Of a stretch of DNA of 64,000 nt, positions 15,913 to 24,458 are shown piece by piece. Numbering within the stretch: position 1 is the first letter of the stretch; each line of letters opens with the position of its first letter. The notes below the pieces were generated by a model. That model ran no database searches. It was not told the DNA's origin and saw only the letters and a list, made by a program, of their open reading frames with translations. The DNA is from Amycolatopsis tolypomycina (GTDB lineage: Bacteria > Actinomycetota > Actinomycetes > Mycobacteriales > Pseudonocardiaceae). A program made the translations under genes and the position numbers. The DNA lies in NCBI RefSeq assembly GCF_900105945.1, contig NZ_FNSO01000002.1, positions 558,001 to 622,000 on the forward strand. The letters run 5' to 3'.

Positions 15913-17298
15913 GTGATCATGGAGCAGGTCCGGACGACGGACAACCTTCGCCTGCGGTTGCCCGCGGCCACGGCGGCCGTGTCGGCCGTGGTGTTCCTGC
16001 TGGCCCGCCCCCACCTCGTCGACGACACGTTCATCACGCTGTCCTACGCGCGGAACCTGGCGTTCCACGGGCACTGGGGGCTGCTGGCCGACGCGACGTC
16101 GAACTCGGCGACGTCACCGGCGAACGTCCTCGCGCTGGCGGCGCTGACGTTCGTGCTGCGTGACGCGGTCGTCGCGGCGGGCGTGCTGTACGTGCTGTGC
16201 CAGGTCGCGTTCGTGCTGGCCCTGCGGCGCCTCGGCACCGCGCTGCCGCGCTGGTTCCCGGCGCTGGCGTTCGCGGCGGTGACGGCGAACCCGCTGCTGC
16301 TGTCGTCGATCGGGCTGGAGGTCGCGCTGGGCGCGGCGGTGCTCGGGTGGCTGGCGGTGTTCGCCGTCGCGCGCCGGCCACTGGCCTTCGGCCACGCGGC
16401 GGGCGTCCTCGCGCTCGTGCGGCTCGACCTGCTGATCTTCGCGTTCGTCCTCGGCTTCTCGGTGCGCTCCGGCCGGGCGGTGCTGGGTGCCGCGCTGGTG
16501 GCGCTCCCGTGGTTCGCGTGCAGCTGGGTGGTGCTCGGCGCGGCACTGCCCGACACGGTCGTCATCAAGACGCTGCAGGGCGCGCAACGCGCGTGGGGTG
16601 ACTGGGATTTCGGCAACGGGCCGCTGTTCTACTTCCGGACCGCGCCGTGGCCGACCGTGCTGTCGTTCCTGCCGCTCGCGGCGTTGCCCTTCGCGTTCCG
16701 GCTTCGGCCGTTCGGGCTGCTCGCCCTGGGCGCCGTGCTCTACCACGGCGGCTACGTGCTCCTGAACGTTCCGCCCTACCACTGGTACTACGGGCCGGGG
16801 ATCACCGTGGCGACGGTGTGCGCCTGCGCCTGGGCGGCTGCTCACCGCGTCGCGACCGGGTTCGTCCTCGCGGTGGTGGCCGCTTCAGTCGTCACGTACG
16901 CGGGTTCGTCACGGGAATTCGCGCCGCTGACGTCCAACTACGCGTCGACGGCGAAGTACGCCGAGATCGGCCGCGACCTGCGCGCGCTGGCCGGGTCGCG
17001 GGTGGTCGGCAGCGCGGGCGAGATCGGCGTGCTGGCGTACACGTGCGAGTGTCCGATCGTCGACGTCTTCGCCGACCGCGGCCTGCTCCCGGCGGCCATC
17101 GAAGCCCGGGGCGCGGGAAGCAGGTGGATCCGCGCGGCGCTGCGGGTGGACTACGCGTTCTTCGACTTCGACGTCCGCCCGCGCCACCCCGACCTCGTGC
17201 TTCGGCGATTGCCGAGCCCGCCGCCGGACGCGCTCGCGCACTGGACGCTCGACGCGCCGACGTTGGGGAAGCAGGAGCTCTACCTGGTACCGGGGTGA
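15913..17298 (+). CDS. GT-C-type membrane glycosyltransferase-like protein
   Basis: A 461-aa polytopic protein with about 9-10 helices and a soluble C-terminal ~150 residues. Near the N-terminus, HLVDDTFITLSYARNLAFHG carries the DD dyad in the first extracytoplasmic loop. GT-C lipid-linked sugar transferases such as mycobacterial arabinofuranosyltransferases have this. The protein is shorter than AftB. The likely role is transfer of a sugar from a polyprenyl donor to a cell-envelope glycan; donor and acceptor are unknown. Start may be GTG 15913 or ATG 15919; neither has a strong Shine-Dalgarno. The 3' end overlaps the convergent pentapeptide gene by 19 bp. Confidence 0.7.
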   Translation: MIMEQVRTTDNLRLRLPAATAAVSAVVFLLARPHLVDDTFITLSYARNLAFHGHWGLLADATSNSATSPANVLALAALTFVLRDAVVAAGVLYVLCQVAFVLALRRLGTALPRWFPALAFAAVTANPLLLSSIGLEVALGAAVLGWLAVFAVARRPLAFGHAAGVLALVRLDLLIFAFVLGFSVRSGRAVLGAALVALPWFACSWVVLGAALPDTVVIKTLQGAQRAWGDWDFGNGPLFYFRTAPWPTVLSFLPLAALPFAFRLRPFGLLALGAVLYHGGYVLLNVPPYHWYYGPGITVATVCACAWAAAHRVATGFVLAVVAASVVTYAGSSREFAPLTSNYASTAKYAEIGRDLRALAGSRVVGSAGEIGVLAYTCECPIVDVFADRGLLPAAIEARGAGSRWIRAALRVDYAFFDFDVRPRHPDLVLRRLPSPPPDALAHWTLDAPTLGKQELYLVPG

Positions 17299-18251
17299 GG
17301 AAGGTCCGGCTCGACCGCGAACGTCGCCCCTTCGAAGTCGAACTCGTGCGTGCTGCGTTCGAACACGGCTTCGGCGGCGAAGTTCGTGTGGTGGAACCGC
17401 ATGCCGCCCTCCGACCGCGTCCGCGCGAAGCGGGCGACGCCTTCGAAGCGTGCCCAGGAGAAGTACGCGCCTTCGGTGAAGACCGACCGGTCGAAGTTCG
17501 CGAGCGAGGTGAACACGGTGCCGTAGAAGCCGGTCTTCTCGGCGAAAGTGGTCCCCCGCATGTGCACCGAGCCGACGAACCGGGCGTGGCTGAAGTCCGC
17601 CACCACCACCTCACAGCCGCTGAGCCGGAAGTCGACCAGCGTGGCGCGCTGCAGGTCGATCGACATGCCCGGCCAGAACGCCGGGTGCTCGCGCTGGAGG
17701 TGGATCTTGAGCAGCTCCTGCGCGGCGAGGCGGACCTGCAGCTCGGGGGCGTCGTAGTCGTCGTTGTTCTGCGGCCGCTGGACCGCGTCGGCGCCGCGGA
17801 GACCTTCTTTCGGTTCCTTGAACGGCATCCGCAGGTAGGCGCACAGCACGTTGACGATCGTCTGGCGCTGTCTCGGGTTGTCCTGGCCGAGCCGCTCGAG
17901 CGCGTACAGGCCGCCGAGCCGCACCGGCGCCTTGTCGTTGCCGAGCTGTTCGACCGCCTTCGTGTACAGCTCGGTGACCCGCCGCTCCTCCAGGTCCCGT
18001 TCGGTCACGGACGCGACCCGGGTCGTCTCGGCCAGCTGCAGTTCCAGCGTGCGCTGGCGGCGCGTCGCGAGCCACAGCGCGAACACGCCGCCCGCGCCCG
18101 CGCCCGCGCCGAACGCCGTCTTGACCGCGTCGATCCGGACCGGCGCGTCCGGCCGTCCCGACCAGGCCAGGAACAGCCAGAGCAGTGCTCCGGTGACGGC
18201 CGCGACCACGACGGCGGTCACGGCGATCCACCGCCACTTCAGCACCGGCAC
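17280..18251 (-). CDS. membrane-anchored pentapeptide-repeat protein
   Basis: A 323-aa protein with two N-terminal hydrophobic segments (~8-30 and ~44-62), a coiled linker (ELQLAETTRVASVTERDLEERRV) and an Arg/Gln-rich helical domain ending near PELQVRLAAQELLKIHLQ. The C-terminal ~110 residues show A(D/N)LxF-type pentapeptides, for example ADFSHARFVGSVHMRGTTFAEKTGF and ANFDRSVF. These fold as a right-handed beta helix, often used for protein binding. The GTG start is 3 nt after the upp stop, implying coupled translation. Function unknown. Confidence 0.75.
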   Translation of the reverse strand: MPVLKWRWIAVTAVVVAAVTGALLWLFLAWSGRPDAPVRIDAVKTAFGAGAGAGGVFALWLATRRQRTLELQLAETTRVASVTERDLEERRVTELYTKAVEQLGNDKAPVRLGGLYALERLGQDNPRQRQTIVNVLCAYLRMPFKEPKEGLRGADAVQRPQNNDDYDAPELQVRLAAQELLKIHLQREHPAFWPGMSIDLQRATLVDFRLSGCEVVVADFSHARFVGSVHMRGTTFAEKTGFYGTVFTSLANFDRSVFTEGAYFSWARFEGVARFARTRSEGGMRFHHTNFAAEAVFERSTHEFDFEGATFAVEPDLPHPGTR

Positions 18252-18254
18252 GGC

Positions 18255-18878
18255 TCAGACGGCGCCGTACTGCCGGTCGCCCGCGTCGCCGAGGCCCGGG
18301 ACGATGAAGCCCGAGTCGTTGAGGCGCTCGTCGATGCTCGCGGTGACCACCCGGACCGGCAGGCCGGTCTTCTCCAGGTGCGCCAGGCCCTCCGGGGCCG
18401 CCAGCGCGCAGATCGCCGTGACGTCGTCGGCGCCGCGGTCGGTGAGCAGGCGGATCGTGTACTCCATCGAGCCGCCGGTGGCGAGCATCGGGTCGAGCAC
18501 CAGCACCGGCCGGTCGGCGAGCGATTCCGGCAGCGACTCCAGGTACGGCGTCGGCTTGAGCGTCTCCTCGTCGCGCGCCAGGCCGACGAAGCCCATCTGC
18601 GCGTCCGGGATCAGCTTGTGGGCCTGGTCGGCCATGCCCAGCCCGGCGCGCAGCACCGGGACCAGCAGCGGCGGCTTGGCGAGCTTGTAGCCGTCGGTGC
18701 GGGCGACCGGCGTGTGGATCTTCTCGATCTTCACCGGGACGTCCCGCGTGGCTTCGTAGACCAGCATGACGGTCAGCTCGTGCAGCGCGGCCCGGAACGC
18801 GGCGCTGTCGGTGCGCGCGTCGCGCATCGTGGAGAGCCGGGCCTTCGCGAGGGGGTGGTCGACGACGTGCACATCCAT
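18255..18878 (-). CDS. upp: uracil phosphoribosyltransferase
   Basis: A 207-aa cytosolic salvage enzyme: uracil + PRPP to UMP + PPi. It has the Upp-type N-terminus ([16 protein letters not shown]), PVLRAGLGM, the PRPP-binding [11 protein letters not shown] loop and a uracil-binding end ([23 protein letters not shown]). The length is normal. It complements the nucleoside-breaking enzymes elsewhere in the window (Cdd, DeoA), which release uracil. A TAGATT box 7 nt before the ATG and inside the end of the upstream gene may give an internal leaderless promoter. It is followed closely by the pentapeptide gene. Confidence 0.95.
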   Translation of the reverse strand: MDVHVVDHPLAKARLSTMRDARTDSAAFRAALHELTVMLVYEATRDVPVKIEKIHTPVARTDGYKLAKPPLLVPVLRAGLGMADQAHKLIPDAQMGFVGLARDEETLKPTPYLESLPESLADRPVLVLDPMLATGGSMEYTIRLLTDRGADDVTAICALAAPEGLAHLEKTGLPVRVVTASIDERLNDSGFIVPGLGDAGDRQYGAV

Positions 18879-18883
18879 GCGGG

Positions 18884-19306
18884 TCAATCTAGCTGTTTGG
18901 CGAAGCTCTTCACCCAGCCGCGCTGCCAGGGCGTTTCGACGGCTCGTTCGTGGTAGTTCGCCCGCACCCAGGCAACGGCTTCCTCGGCCGGGACGCCCGA
19001 AAGCGTCGCCAGGCAGGCCATGACCGTGCCTGTCCGCCCCGCGCCGCCGTAGCAGGCGACTTCGACGGTCTCGGTCTTCGCCCGTTCGTGGAGCGCCTTG
19101 ATCTGCCGGCGGGCTTCCGCGGGCTGGGCAGGCAGCAGGAAGTCGGGCCAGGTGACCCACTCGTGCGGCCAGTCGATGCCGCCGCCGTGCTTGCGCCGCA
19201 GCCGGCTCGTGCCCAGGTAGAGCCCGAAATCGGGCTCGGGTCCGTCGGGGCGGGGGCGCCGCAGCCCGCGTCCGTGCACGCGGGTGCCGTCCGGAAACTC
19301 GACCAT
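18884..19306 (-). CDS. protein-tyrosine/dual-specificity phosphatase-like protein
   Basis: A 140-aa soluble protein with the CX5R signature at C85-YGGAG-R91-TG, followed by the P-loop helix [11 protein letters not shown]. An upstream W53-P-D55-F could provide the general-acid Asp. The residue before the catalytic Cys is Ala where most PTPs have His (HCX5R). Activity is therefore plausible but not assured. ATG at 19306 gives a compact domain. It ends 5 nt before upp and is probably cotranscribed with it. It diverges from the DUF1707 gene. The phosphorylated substrate is unknown. Confidence 0.7.
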   Translation of the reverse strand: MVEFPDGTRVHGRGLRRPRPDGPEPDFGLYLGTSRLRRKHGGGIDWPHEWVTWPDFLLPAQPAEARRQIKALHERAKTETVEVACYGGAGRTGTVMACLATLSGVPAEEAVAWVRANYHERAVETPWQRGWVKSFAKQLD

Positions 19307-19354
19307 CGGCCCAGTGTCCTCCAGAAGATGGACACACAGGGTGGTTTTCGCCGA

Positions 19355-19360
19355 TAAGCT
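19355..19360 (+). promoter_or_regulatory. -10 box of leaderless DUF1707 gene
   Basis: TAAGCT lies 7 nt before the GTG start at 19368; no Shine-Dalgarno is visible. Confidence 0.4.
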
Positions 19361-19367
19361 GCGCCGG

Positions 19368-20003
19368 GTGAGCGAACTGACGCCCGACCAGATGCGGGCT
19401 TCCGACGCGGACCGCGAACGCGTCGCCCAGGTGCTGCACAACGCCCTCGCCGAGGGCCGCATCACGGTCAACGAGCTGGAAGAGCGGCTCACGACGGTCT
19501 ACGCGGCGAAAACCCTGGGCGAGCTGAAGCCGGTGACGGCCGACCTGCCGTCCTCGTCGGCGGCCGTCGAGCCGGCCACGACGCGCGCGCTCGGCTTCCC
19601 CGACCAGCGCATCGGCGGCCACCCGGGCAGCCCGGTGTCGATCGGCGTGCTGTCGGGAGCGGTCCGCAAGGGCAGCTGGGTCCTGCCCCCGCAGCACAAC
19701 AGCTTCGCCTTCTGGGGCGGCACGGAGATCGACCTGCGCCAGGCCCGCTTCGCGGACCGCCACTGCACGATCACCGCGGTCGCCATCATGGGCGGCATCC
19801 AGATCACGGTCCCGGACGACATCAACGTGGACGTGACCGGGATCGGCCTGATGGGCGGCTTCGTGCTGGAGGACAAGTCGGGAGCACCACCCGCCCCGCC
19901 GACGGCGCCCACGGTGAAGATCAACGGGCTGGCCTTCTGGGGCGGGGTGGTCGTGCACCGGAAGCCGGCGACGCGGGCCGAGCCGCCGCAGATCGAGTCC
20001 TGA
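19368..20003 (+). CDS. DUF1707/LiaF-C-like protein
   Basis: A 211-aa protein. The N-terminal DUF1707 domain is [47 protein letters not shown]-terminal region with repeated [15 protein letters not shown] and [14 protein letters not shown] segments is typical of the cell-wall-active-antibiotic response (LiaF-like) beta-helix domain. No membrane helix is seen. These proteins are common in actinobacteria and linked, without firm proof, to envelope stress signalling. The GTG start at 19368 is 7 nt after a TAAGCT box. A repeat array follows its stop. Confidence 0.8.
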   Translation: MSELTPDQMRASDADRERVAQVLHNALAEGRITVNELEERLTTVYAAKTLGELKPVTADLPSSSAAVEPATTRALGFPDQRIGGHPGSPVSIGVLSGAVRKGSWVLPPQHNSFAFWGGTEIDLRQARFADRHCTITAVAIMGGIQITVPDDINVDVTGIGLMGGFVLEDKSGAPPAPPTAPTVKINGLAFWGGVVVHRKPATRAEPPQIES

Positions 20004-20010
20004 GACCGCC

Positions 20011-20085
20011 CCAATGTGGCGTTCGGTGCGTCCAACGCACCCAATGTGGCGTTCGGTGCGTCCAACGCAACCAACGCCACATTGG
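20011..20085. repeat. 30-bp direct repeat pair plus inverted half unit
   Basis: A 30-bp unit beginning CCAATGTGGCGTTCGGTGCG occurs at 20011-20040 and 20041-20070. It is followed by the inverted half CCAACGCCACATTGG at 20071-20085. The inverted half can pair with either unit to form a hairpin after the DUF1707 gene, so it may act as a terminator. It has the same layout logic as the 21-bp arrays but unrelated sequence. Confidence 0.85.
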
Positions 20086-20184
20086 GGCGCTTGGTGCAGG
20101 TGACGCGCGAGGCCGTGAGCGTCACACCGGGTGATCCGCCTCCGGGCGCCGCGCTGTCGGGACCGCACTGTCGGGGGTGCCGCC

Positions 20185-20190
20185 TAGACT
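20185..20190 (+). promoter_or_regulatory. -10 box of leaderless deoC
   Basis: TAGACT lies 7 nt before the deoC ATG at 20198, with no Shine-Dalgarno between. Confidence 0.45.
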
Positions 20191-20197
20191 CAGGCGC

Positions 20198-21172
20198 ATG
20201 ACAGCCACGACCAGCACGTCAGCGGCGCCGGCCACCCCGGCACCGCTGGTGGACGCGACTCGCGACGACGCGAGCCTGCGCCGCTTCCTGCTCGGGCTGC
20301 CCGGTGTCGACCAGGTCGGCGTCGAGCAGCGCGCGGCGGGGCTCGGCACGCGCAGCATCAAGAAGGACGCCAAGCGGTGGGCCATCGACACCGCCATCTC
20401 CATGGTCGACCTGACCACCCTGGAGGGCGCCGACACCCAGGGCAAGGTCCGGGCGCTCGCCGCGAAGGCCGTGCGGCCCGACCCGGAACGCCAGGACACC
20501 CCGCGCGTCGCCGCCGTCTGCGTCTACCCCGACCTGGTCGCCACCGCCGTCGAGGCGCTCGAGGGCAGCGGGGTGCACGTCGCCAGCGTCGCCACCGGCT
20601 TCCCCGCCGGGCGCACCAGCCGCGAGATCAAGCTGGCCGACACCAAGATCGCCGTCGACGCGGGCGCGCACGAGGTCGACATGGTGATCGACCGCGGTGC
20701 CTTCCTCGAGGGCCGCTACATGGCGGTCTTCGAGGAGATCCAGGCCGTCAAGGAGGCCTGCGGCGACGCGCACCTGAAGGTCATCCTCGAGACCGGCGAG
20801 CTGGCGACCTACGACAACGTGCGGCGCGCGTCGTGGCTGGCGCTGCTGGCCGGCGGCGACTTCATCAAGACCTCCACCGGCAAGGTCTCCCCCGCCGCGA
20901 CGCTGCCGGTCACCCACATCATGCTGCAGGCCGTGCACGACTGGCACCGGCAGACCGGCGAGCTGCGCGGCGTCAAGCCCGCGGGCGGCATCCGCACGAC
21001 GAAGGACGCCATCAAGTACCTGGTCGCCGTGCACGAGGTCGCCGGCGAGCCGTGGCTGACTCCCGACCTGTTCCGCTTCGGCGCGTCCAGCCTGCTCAAC
21101 GACCTGCTGCTGCAGCGCCGCGCCCAGGTGGACGGCCACTACAGCGGCCCCGACTACGTGACGGTGGACTGA
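20198..21172 (+). CDS. deoC: deoxyribose-phosphate aldolase
   Basis: A 324-aa class I aldolase splitting 2-deoxyribose 5-phosphate into glyceraldehyde 3-phosphate and acetaldehyde. The Schiff-base lysine is K224 in FIKTSTGK and the second essential lysine K260 in VKPAGGIRTT. VDMVIDRGAF holds the proton-relay Asp. It is longer than E. coli DeoC, because of an N-terminal ~40-residue extension (MTATTSTSAAPATPAPLVDA) and a longer C-terminus, as in many actinobacteria. The stop shares a base with the ALDH start (TGATG), so the acetaldehyde it makes can be oxidised by the next gene product. Confidence 0.96.
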   Translation: MTATTSTSAAPATPAPLVDATRDDASLRRFLLGLPGVDQVGVEQRAAGLGTRSIKKDAKRWAIDTAISMVDLTTLEGADTQGKVRALAAKAVRPDPERQDTPRVAAVCVYPDLVATAVEALEGSGVHVASVATGFPAGRTSREIKLADTKIAVDAGAHEVDMVIDRGAFLEGRYMAVFEEIQAVKEACGDAHLKVILETGELATYDNVRRASWLALLAGGDFIKTSTGKVSPAATLPVTHIMLQAVHDWHRQTGELRGVKPAGGIRTTKDAIKYLVAVHEVAGEPWLTPDLFRFGASSLLNDLLLQRRAQVDGHYSGPDYVTVD

Positions 21173-22605
21173 TGCCTGTTTTCGAGTACGCACCGGCGCC
21201 CGAGTCGCGTGCCATCGCCAACCTGAAGGACTCCTACAAGCCGTTCGTCAACGGCGAGTTCGTCGACGGCTCGGGTGAGCCGCTCAAGACGATCAACCCG
21301 GCCACCGAAGAGGTCCTGGCCGAGGTCGGCACCGCATCGAAGTCCGATGTGGACATCGCGGTCAAGGCCGCGCGCAAGGCGTACACGAGTGTCTGGTCGA
21401 AGATGCCGGGCACCGAGCGCGCGAAGTACCTCTTCCGCCTCGCGCGGCTGATCCAGGAGCGTTCGCGCGAGCTGGCCGTGCTGGAGAGCCTGGACAACGG
21501 CAAGCCGATCAAGGAGTCGCGCGACTCCGACGTCCCGACGGCCGCCGCGCACTTCTTCTACCACGCGGGCTGGGCCGACAAGCTCGAGTACGCGGGCTAC
21601 GGCCCGAACCCGCAGCCACTGGGCGTGGCCGGCCAGATCATCCCGTGGAACTTCCCGCTGCTGATGCTGGCCTGGAAGATCGCCCCGGCGCTGGCCACCG
21701 GCAACACCGTCGTCCTCAAGCCGGCCGAGACGACGCCGCTGACCGCGCTGGTCTTCGCGGAGATCTGCCAGCAGGCCGAGCTGCCGCCGGGCGTGGTCAA
21801 CATCCTGCCGGGCGCCGGCGACATCGGTGCGTCCATTGTGGACCACGCCGACATCGACAAGATCGCCTTCACCGGCTCGACCGAGGTCGGCAAGGCGATC
21901 CAGCGCCAGGTCGCGGGCACGCCGAAGAAGCTGACCCTCGAACTGGGCGGCAAGGCGGCGAACATCGTCTTCGAAGACGCGCCGCTCGACCAGGCCGTCG
22001 AGGGCATCGTCAACGGCATCTTCTTCAACCAGGGCCACGTCTGCTGCGCGGGCTCGCGCCTGCTGGTCCAGGAGTCCATCGCCGAAGAGGTCCTGGAGAA
22101 GCTGCACCACCGCGTCTCGACGCTGCGCATCGGCGACCCGCTCGACAAGAACACCGACATCGGCGCGATCAACTCGGCCGAGCAGCTGGCGAAGATCCGC
22201 GGGCTCGTCGAATCGGGCGACGCCGAAGGCGCGCAGCGCTGGACCAGCCCGTGCCCGGTGCCGGACCGCGGGTTCTTCTTCGCGCCCACGGTGTTCGCGA
22301 ACGTCCACCAGTCGATGCGGATCGCGCGCGAGGAGATCTTCGGCCCGGTGCTGTCGGTGCTGACGTTCCGCACGCCGGACGAGGCCGTCGCGAAGGCGAA
22401 CAACACGCCGTACGGGCTTTCGGCGGGCATCTGGACCGAAAAGGGCTCCCGGATCCTGTGGATGGCGAACCAGCTGCGCGCCGGCGTGGTCTGGGCCAAC
22501 ACCTTCAACCGCTTCGACCCCGCCGCCCCGTTCGGCGGCTACCAGGAATCCGGCTTCGGGCGCGAAGGCGGCCGCACCGGGCTGGAGGCGTACCTGAATG
22601 TCTGA
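21172..22605 (+). CDS. aldehyde dehydrogenase (acetaldehyde-disposal partner of DeoC)
   Basis: A 477-aa NAD(P)+-dependent aldehyde dehydrogenase. Oxyanion N160 in IIPWNFPLLM, general base E257 in LELGGKAANI, nucleophile C291 in FNQGHVCCAGSR and EIFGPVLS are all present. It likely turns the acetaldehyde released by DeoC into acetate. ATG 21172 overlaps the deoC stop. The next, truncated ALDH-like gene begins 8 bp before its end. SIVD at 21832-21842 is written with the rare ATT codon, forming TCCATTGTGGA. Confidence 0.93.
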   Translation: MPVFEYAPAPESRAIANLKDSYKPFVNGEFVDGSGEPLKTINPATEEVLAEVGTASKSDVDIAVKAARKAYTSVWSKMPGTERAKYLFRLARLIQERSRELAVLESLDNGKPIKESRDSDVPTAAAHFFYHAGWADKLEYAGYGPNPQPLGVAGQIIPWNFPLLMLAWKIAPALATGNTVVLKPAETTPLTALVFAEICQQAELPPGVVNILPGAGDIGASIVDHADIDKIAFTGSTEVGKAIQRQVAGTPKKLTLELGGKAANIVFEDAPLDQAVEGIVNGIFFNQGHVCCAGSRLLVQESIAEEVLEKLHHRVSTLRIGDPLDKNTDIGAINSAEQLAKIRGLVESGDAEGAQRWTSPCPVPDRGFFFAPTVFANVHQSMRIAREEIFGPVLSVLTFRTPDEAVAKANNTPYGLSAGIWTEKGSRILWMANQLRAGVVWANTFNRFDPAAPFGGYQESGFGREGGRTGLEAYLNV

Positions 22606-23464
22606 CCGCATCTCCGTCGCCAAGACGTACAAGCTGTACATCGGCGGCAAGTTCCCGCGTTCGGAGTCGGGCCGGGTGTACCCGGTGACCGACGCGAAGG
22701 GCAAGTTCCTGGCGAACGCGGCCCACGCGTCGCGCAAGGACGTCCGCGACGCGGTGGTGGCCGCGCGCAAGGCGTTCCCCGGCTGGTCGGCGGCCACGGC
22801 GTACAACCGCGGCCAGGTGCTCTACCGGGTGGCCGAGGTCCTGGAGGGCCGCCGCGACCAGTTCGCGGCCGAGGTCTCGGCCTCGGAAGGCCTCGGCGGC
22901 AGGAAAGCCGAGTCCATTGTGGACGCGGCCATCGACCGCTGGGTCTGGTACGCGGGCTGGACGGACAAGATCGCCACGGTCCTCGGCGCGGCGAACCCGG
23001 TGGCGGGCCCGTACTTCTCGTTCACGGTCCCGGAGCCGACGGGCGTGGTGGGCATCCTGGCCCCGCAGGGGTCGTCGTTGCTGGGCCTGGTCGAGGTCCT
23101 GGCCCCGGTCCTGGCCACGGGCTCGACGGCGGTGGTGGTCTCGAGCGCGGAGCGGCCGCTGCCGGCGATCACGCTGTCGGAGGTCCTGGCCACGTCCGAC
23201 GTCCCGGGCGGGGTGGCGAACATCCTCACCGGACGAGCCTCGGAGCTGGGCTCGTGGCTGGCTTCGCACGGAGACGTCAACGCCCTGGACCCGACAGGAG
23301 CGGCCCCGGCGGACCGCCCGGGCCTGGCCCGCGAAGCGGCGAACACGGTGAAGCGGGTGCTGACGGTCCCGGAGGCGGAGCCGGACTGGACGGCAGCCCC
23401 GGACCTCACCCGGCTGCGGCGGTACCTGGAGGCGAAGACGGTCTGGCACCCGCTGGGCGTCTGA
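22598..23464 (+). CDS. truncated aldehyde-dehydrogenase-like protein (likely pseudoenzyme)
   Basis: A 288-aa protein homologous to the N-terminal part of ALDHs: KLYIGGKFPRSESGR, a cofactor-domain start with VPEPTGVVGILAPQGSSLLGLV, and GSTAVVVSSAERPLPAITLSEVL. It lacks the catalytic-domain segment with the Cys nucleophile, the LELGGK base and EIFGP. The usual PWN at the oxyanion site reads APQGS. It is not a decayed copy: the frame is clean, codon use is normal and it ends before a terminator hairpin. A structural or regulatory subunit pairing with the full ALDH is plausible inference. Confidence 0.8.
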   Translation: MSDRISVAKTYKLYIGGKFPRSESGRVYPVTDAKGKFLANAAHASRKDVRDAVVAARKAFPGWSAATAYNRGQVLYRVAEVLEGRRDQFAAEVSASEGLGGRKAESIVDAAIDRWVWYAGWTDKIATVLGAANPVAGPYFSFTVPEPTGVVGILAPQGSSLLGLVEVLAPVLATGSTAVVVSSAERPLPAITLSEVLATSDVPGGVANILTGRASELGSWLASHGDVNALDPTGAAPADRPGLAREAANTVKRVLTVPEAEPDWTAAPDLTRLRRYLEAKTVWHPLGV

Positions 23465-23471
23465 GACTTTG

Positions 23472-23505
23472 AGCGGAGGCCGCCACTCGGGTGGCGGCCT
23501 CCGCT
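23472..23505. terminator. bidirectional intrinsic-type hairpin
   Basis: Fifteen-base arms (AGCGGAGGCCGCCAC and its complement) with a short loop sit between the convergent ALDH-like gene and the GH12-like lipoprotein gene. The hairpin reaches into the latter's stop codon. It serves both strands. Confidence 0.8.
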
Positions 23506-24394
23506 AGCTCATCGTCACCGAGAAGTCCGACAGCGTGAACCGTGCCTTGCCGCCGCCGGTGGAGCAGAACTCGATGCCGTAGCCGATCTGGTTGATCGTC
23601 GGGTTCGGGGGGACCAGGCCCTTGCCGATCGCCCAGGCGATCATCGCCTTCAGGTCCACCGCTCCCGAATACTGCGTCGAGCGGGACACGAACGCCACGT
23701 ATCCCTCGTCGTCCGCCCAGACGTCGTACGTGAAACCGCCTGCCGTGTACGTCGTCAGCTTCTCGCCCGCCGGGACCTGCTTGTGGTTCTCCGTCCAGAC
23801 CATCACCTCGGTGACGCCCCGGCCGTTGCCCACGCCGTTCAGCCACAGGTCGTACGCCACGTCGTAGACGCCCGTGCCCGGGCCGCGGCCGGCGAACGTG
23901 GATTTGATCACCGAATAGTCGTTGAACGGTTTGCCGTTCAGGTTGTTGATGTCCTTGTGCACGTTCGGATAGGTTTTCACCGACGACGAATCGGGTTGGG
24001 TGGAATCGACGTACCAGTTGTCGTACGCGCACGCCCGCAGCGTTTCCGGGCCCGCTTCGCCGGCGTTCCACATGTTGTTGTGGACGTAGTAGCCGCCGTC
24101 CGACCAGCCGCCGTCGGGGTCGCTGGTCGTGAACTCCGGGCTGCGGCAGTTGCGCACCGGGCTGGTCGACGGCGCCGGCGGGGTCGACGGAACCGCAGGT
24201 CGGGACGTTGGCGACGCCGAAGTGGCCGGTGCGGCAGAAGAAGCGGCAGCCGACCCCGGCGCCACTGACGGCACCGGAGCCGTCAGTGATGCCGGGGTGG
24301 CGGCCACCGCCGCGCCGTCGACGGGCGTGCCGCCGCACCCGGCCAGCGCCGGAAAGGAAATCGCCAACAACACGGCCAGCGTTCTTCGTCGCAT
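23504..24394 (-). CDS. secreted lipoprotein, GH12-like beta-sandwich
   Basis: A 296-aa exported protein. The signal peptide has lipobox LAGC with C20, then a low-complexity Ala/Ser/Thr/Pro linker to ~residue 80. A ~210-residue domain follows with GYYVHNNMWNAG, SVKTYPNVHKDINN, VYDVAYDLWLN and EVMVWTEN. This resembles the jelly-roll of family 12 glycoside hydrolases, where Glu residues in EVMVWTE and near the end (IEFCSTGG) would be catalytic. It may be a cell-attached endoglucanase-like enzyme or a related binding protein. Family assignment is from motif memory. Confidence 0.65.
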   Translation of the reverse strand: MRRRTLAVLLAISFPALAGCGGTPVDGAAVAATPASLTAPVPSVAPGSAAASSAAPATSASPTSRPAVPSTPPAPSTSPVRNCRSPEFTTSDPDGGWSDGGYYVHNNMWNAGEAGPETLRACAYDNWYVDSTQPDSSSVKTYPNVHKDINNLNGKPFNDYSVIKSTFAGRGPGTGVYDVAYDLWLNGVGNGRGVTEVMVWTENHKQVPAGEKLTTYTAGGFTYDVWADDEGYVAFVSRSTQYSGAVDLKAMIAWAIGKGLVPPNPTINQIGYGIEFCSTGGGKARFTLSDFSVTMS

Positions 24395-24458
24395 TTTCCC
24401 GCCCGCAGCTGCAATTCCGGCAGAACGAGGCGGAACCCTAACACGGAAATGCGCCGAA

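Noticed and set aside
20198..23464. Bacterial microcompartment for deoxyribose/acetaldehyde
   Set aside because: DeoC and ALDH are present but there is no shell protein, phosphotransacylase or encapsulation-peptide gene.
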